A stretch of 5,547 nt of DNA from CAZWQR01 sp964638595 (GTDB lineage Bacteria; Patescibacteriota; Minisyncoccia; Minisyncoccales; PEYH01): positions 1-5,547 of the forward strand of contig CAZWYU010000028.1 in the NCBI GenBank assembly GCA_964638595.1, written 5' to 3'. Of this stretch, positions 4,485 to 5,547 are shown one piece after another. Within the stretch, counting starts at the first letter, position 1; each line of letters starts with the position of its first letter. The notes below the pieces were generated by a model. That model worked only from the letters and a program-made list of their open reading frames with translations. It did not search any database and was not told the DNA's origin. A program made the position numbers and the translations under genes.

Positions 4485-5547
4485 ATGAAAATACTAGCTA
4501 TTGAAACTTCTTGCGATGACACATCAATTGCCGTAGCCGAATGCCAATCGGCAATTTTTAATTTACTTTCTAATGTCTTGTCTTCTCAAATAGAAATTCA
4601 TAAAAAATATGGAGGAGTATATCCAATGATGGCTAGAAGAGAACACCAAAAAAATTTAGTTCCCGTTCTTGAAAAAACACTAGATAAATTATCAATTCCC
4701 AATGACCAATTTTCAAACAAATGCCAATTATCCAATTCTCAAATCAAAAAAATAGAAAAAACGCTAGAGAGAGAGAACATACTGAAAACACAATTATTAG
4801 ATTTTCTCAAAAGATATAAGAAACCAGATATTGATATTATTGCCGTAACTAAAGGACCGGGTTTAGAACCCTGCCTTTGGGCAGGAATTAATTTTGCCAA
4901 AGCTTTATCTTGGGCTTGGCAAATACCTTTAATTGGAATAAATCATATAGAAGGCCACCTTTTTTCCGGCTTTTTAAAAAAAGAATCTTTAAAAATAAAA
5001 GAGATAAAAAAATTTTTGCCGGCAATGGCCTTAATAGTTTCCGGGGGACATACTCAATTAATCTTAGTAAAAGAGATAAATAAATATAAAATTATTGGAG
5101 AGACTAGAGACGATGCGGCTGGTGAAGCTTTTGATAAAATTGCCAGAATTCTTGAACTTGGCTATCCGGGCGGACCAGCCATTGCTACTGCTGCAACAAA
5201 AATTCTAAATCCTAAATTTCAAACTCTAAACAAATTTAAAATTCAAAGCTCAAAATTCGAAATTGAACTTCCAAGGCCAATGTTTCATAGCAAAGATTAT
5301 GATTTCAGTTTTTCTGGCTTAAAAACCGCCGTTTTATATGATTTTAAGAAGAGAAAACATCATAACAAAATTTATAAAGCTCTTGTGGCAAAAGAAGCTC
5401 AACAGGCAATTATTGATGTTTTACTGAAAAAAACTTTAAAAGCTACTAAAGATTTTAGACTCAAAAATATAATAATTGGAGGTGGAGTTTCTGCCAATAA
5501 GGAACTTAAAAAACAATTTCGCCAAAAAGCAAAAAAGGTGAAAGTGA
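4485..5547 (+). CDS. tsaD: tRNA threonylcarbamoyladenosine transferase TsaD, 3' end beyond window
   Basis: TsaD transfers the threonylcarbamoyl group of TC-AMP to A37 of ANN-decoding tRNAs, working with TsaB and TsaE in the cytoplasm. The reading frame is open from the ATG at 4485 to the window end (354 codons plus one base). Seen in order: KILAIETSCDDT at the N-terminus, KYGGV (41-45), GPGL (124-127), metal-binding HIEGH (H154, H158), SGGHTQ (186-191), DDAAGEAFDK (209-218), PGGP (228-231), PRPM (263-266), DFSFSGLKTA and GGGVSAN (332-338). The C-terminal metal-binding Asp motif is beyond the edge. Compared with E. coli TsaD as I recall it, there is about 40 extra residues between YGGV and GPGL and about 15 between PGGP and PRPM. 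Both coincide with low-complexity repeat DNA. It has its own strong promoter and ribosome binding site. Confidence 0.95.
   Translation, partial: MKILAIETSCDDTSIAVAECQSAIFNLLSNVLSSQIEIHKKYGGVYPMMARREHQKNLVPVLEKTLDKLSIPNDQFSNKCQLSNSQIKKIEKTLERENILKTQLLDFLKRYKKPDIDIIAVTKGPGLEPCLWAGINFAKALSWAWQIPLIGINHIEGHLFSGFLKKESLKIKEIKKFLPAMALIVSGGHTQLILVKEINKYKIIGETRDDAAGEAFDKIARILELGYPGGPAIATAATKILNPKFQTLNKFKIQSSKFEIELPRPMFHSKDYDFSFSGLKTAVLYDFKKRKHHNKIYKALVAKEAQQAIIDVLLKKTLKATKDFRLKNIIIGGGVSANKELKKQFRQKAKKVKV
4692..4746. repeat. CAATT-rich low-complexity insertion inside tsaD
   Basis: Within tsaD this stretch is a run of degenerate CAATT/CCAAT/CTCAAAT words (tcaattccc, ccaatgacc, ccaatttt, ccaattatcc, ccaattctc). 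It contains the 9-mer CCAATTATC (4724-4732) also found in the recG spacer (387-395). It encodes the Asn/Gln/Ser-rich segment IPNDQFSNKCQLSNSQ, in frame, in a place where TsaD proteins usually have only a short loop. The insertion as a whole (residues about 71-112) continues with a Lys/Glu-rich, probably helical part. Confidence 0.6.
5200..5266. repeat. CTAAA/CAAA-rich low-complexity insertion inside tsaD
   Basis: A second in-frame low-complexity stretch made of ctaaat, cctaaattt, caaactctaaac, aaatttaaaattc and caaaattc words. It encodes LNPKFQTLNKFKIQSSKFEI between PGGP and PRPM, where E. coli TsaD has about 16 residues and this protein has 31. Its word content differs from the CAATT type at 4692-4746, so it may belong to a second repeat family. 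Confidence 0.55.

Noticed and set aside
4526..4556. 8-bp inverted repeat AATTGCCG...CGGCAATT within tsaD codons
   Set aside because: The protein alignment shows no length change here, the loop is 15 nt, and there is no T run; probably chance.
1..5547. CRISPR array, toxin-antitoxin pair, integrase or defence cassette
   Set aside because: No regularly spaced repeats, no small paired genes and no recombinase or nuclease signatures are present; the genes are housekeeping and surface functions.

Overview
The window looks like chromosomal DNA of an AT-rich (roughly one third G+C, by eye) small-genome bacterium, most likely a Candidate Phyla Radiation / Patescibacteria member of the Parcubacteria type. 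This is inference. It rests on the TsaD sequence style (GPGLEPCLWAGINFAKAL), a multi-spanning GT2 glycosyltransferase of a type I associate with that group, tRNA genes with no encoded CCA, sparse Shine-Dalgarno signals, and degenerate CAATT/CTAAA-type AT-rich repeats both between and inside genes. No 16S rRNA gene or ribosomal protein is present to settle it.

Left part (1-460): two serine tRNA genes lie in tandem on the minus strand. tRNA-Ser(UGA) is cut by the window edge and tRNA-Ser(GCU) is complete; a 10-bp tandem repeat sits between them. A short AT-rich divergent promoter region (189-293) separates them from tRNA-Arg on the plus strand, whose anticodon is GCG rather than the usual bacterial ACG. 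A repeat-like AT-rich spacer leads into recG.

Middle (461-4198): recG (plus), a complete replication-fork/branch-migration helicase, converges tail to tail with a membrane glycosyltransferase (minus). Only one base separates the two stop codons, and a good intrinsic terminator for the glycosyltransferase lies antisense inside the last codons of recG. The glycosyltransferase gene begins 11 nt downstream of tRNA-Glu(UUC), so the two are probably co-transcribed from the tRNA promoter at 4212-4240.

Right part (4199-5547): a 285-nt intergenic region holds the tRNA-Glu promoter (leftward), a 14-bp perfect inverted repeat enclosing 98 nt, a near-consensus promoter (rightward), and a GGGGAC-T-GTCCCC palindrome abutting a GGTGA ribosome binding site. 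These lead into tsaD, the tRNA t6A-modification gene, which runs off the window. TsaD carries two in-frame insertions whose DNA resembles the low-complexity repeats in spacers. These inserts and the inverted-repeat element are the most interesting items here.

The protein genes do not form one pathway. Four tRNA genes plus tsaD are translation functions, recG is genome maintenance, and the glycosyltransferase concerns the cell surface. All three complete tRNA genes lack a genomic CCA end, so the host must have a CCA-adding enzyme.
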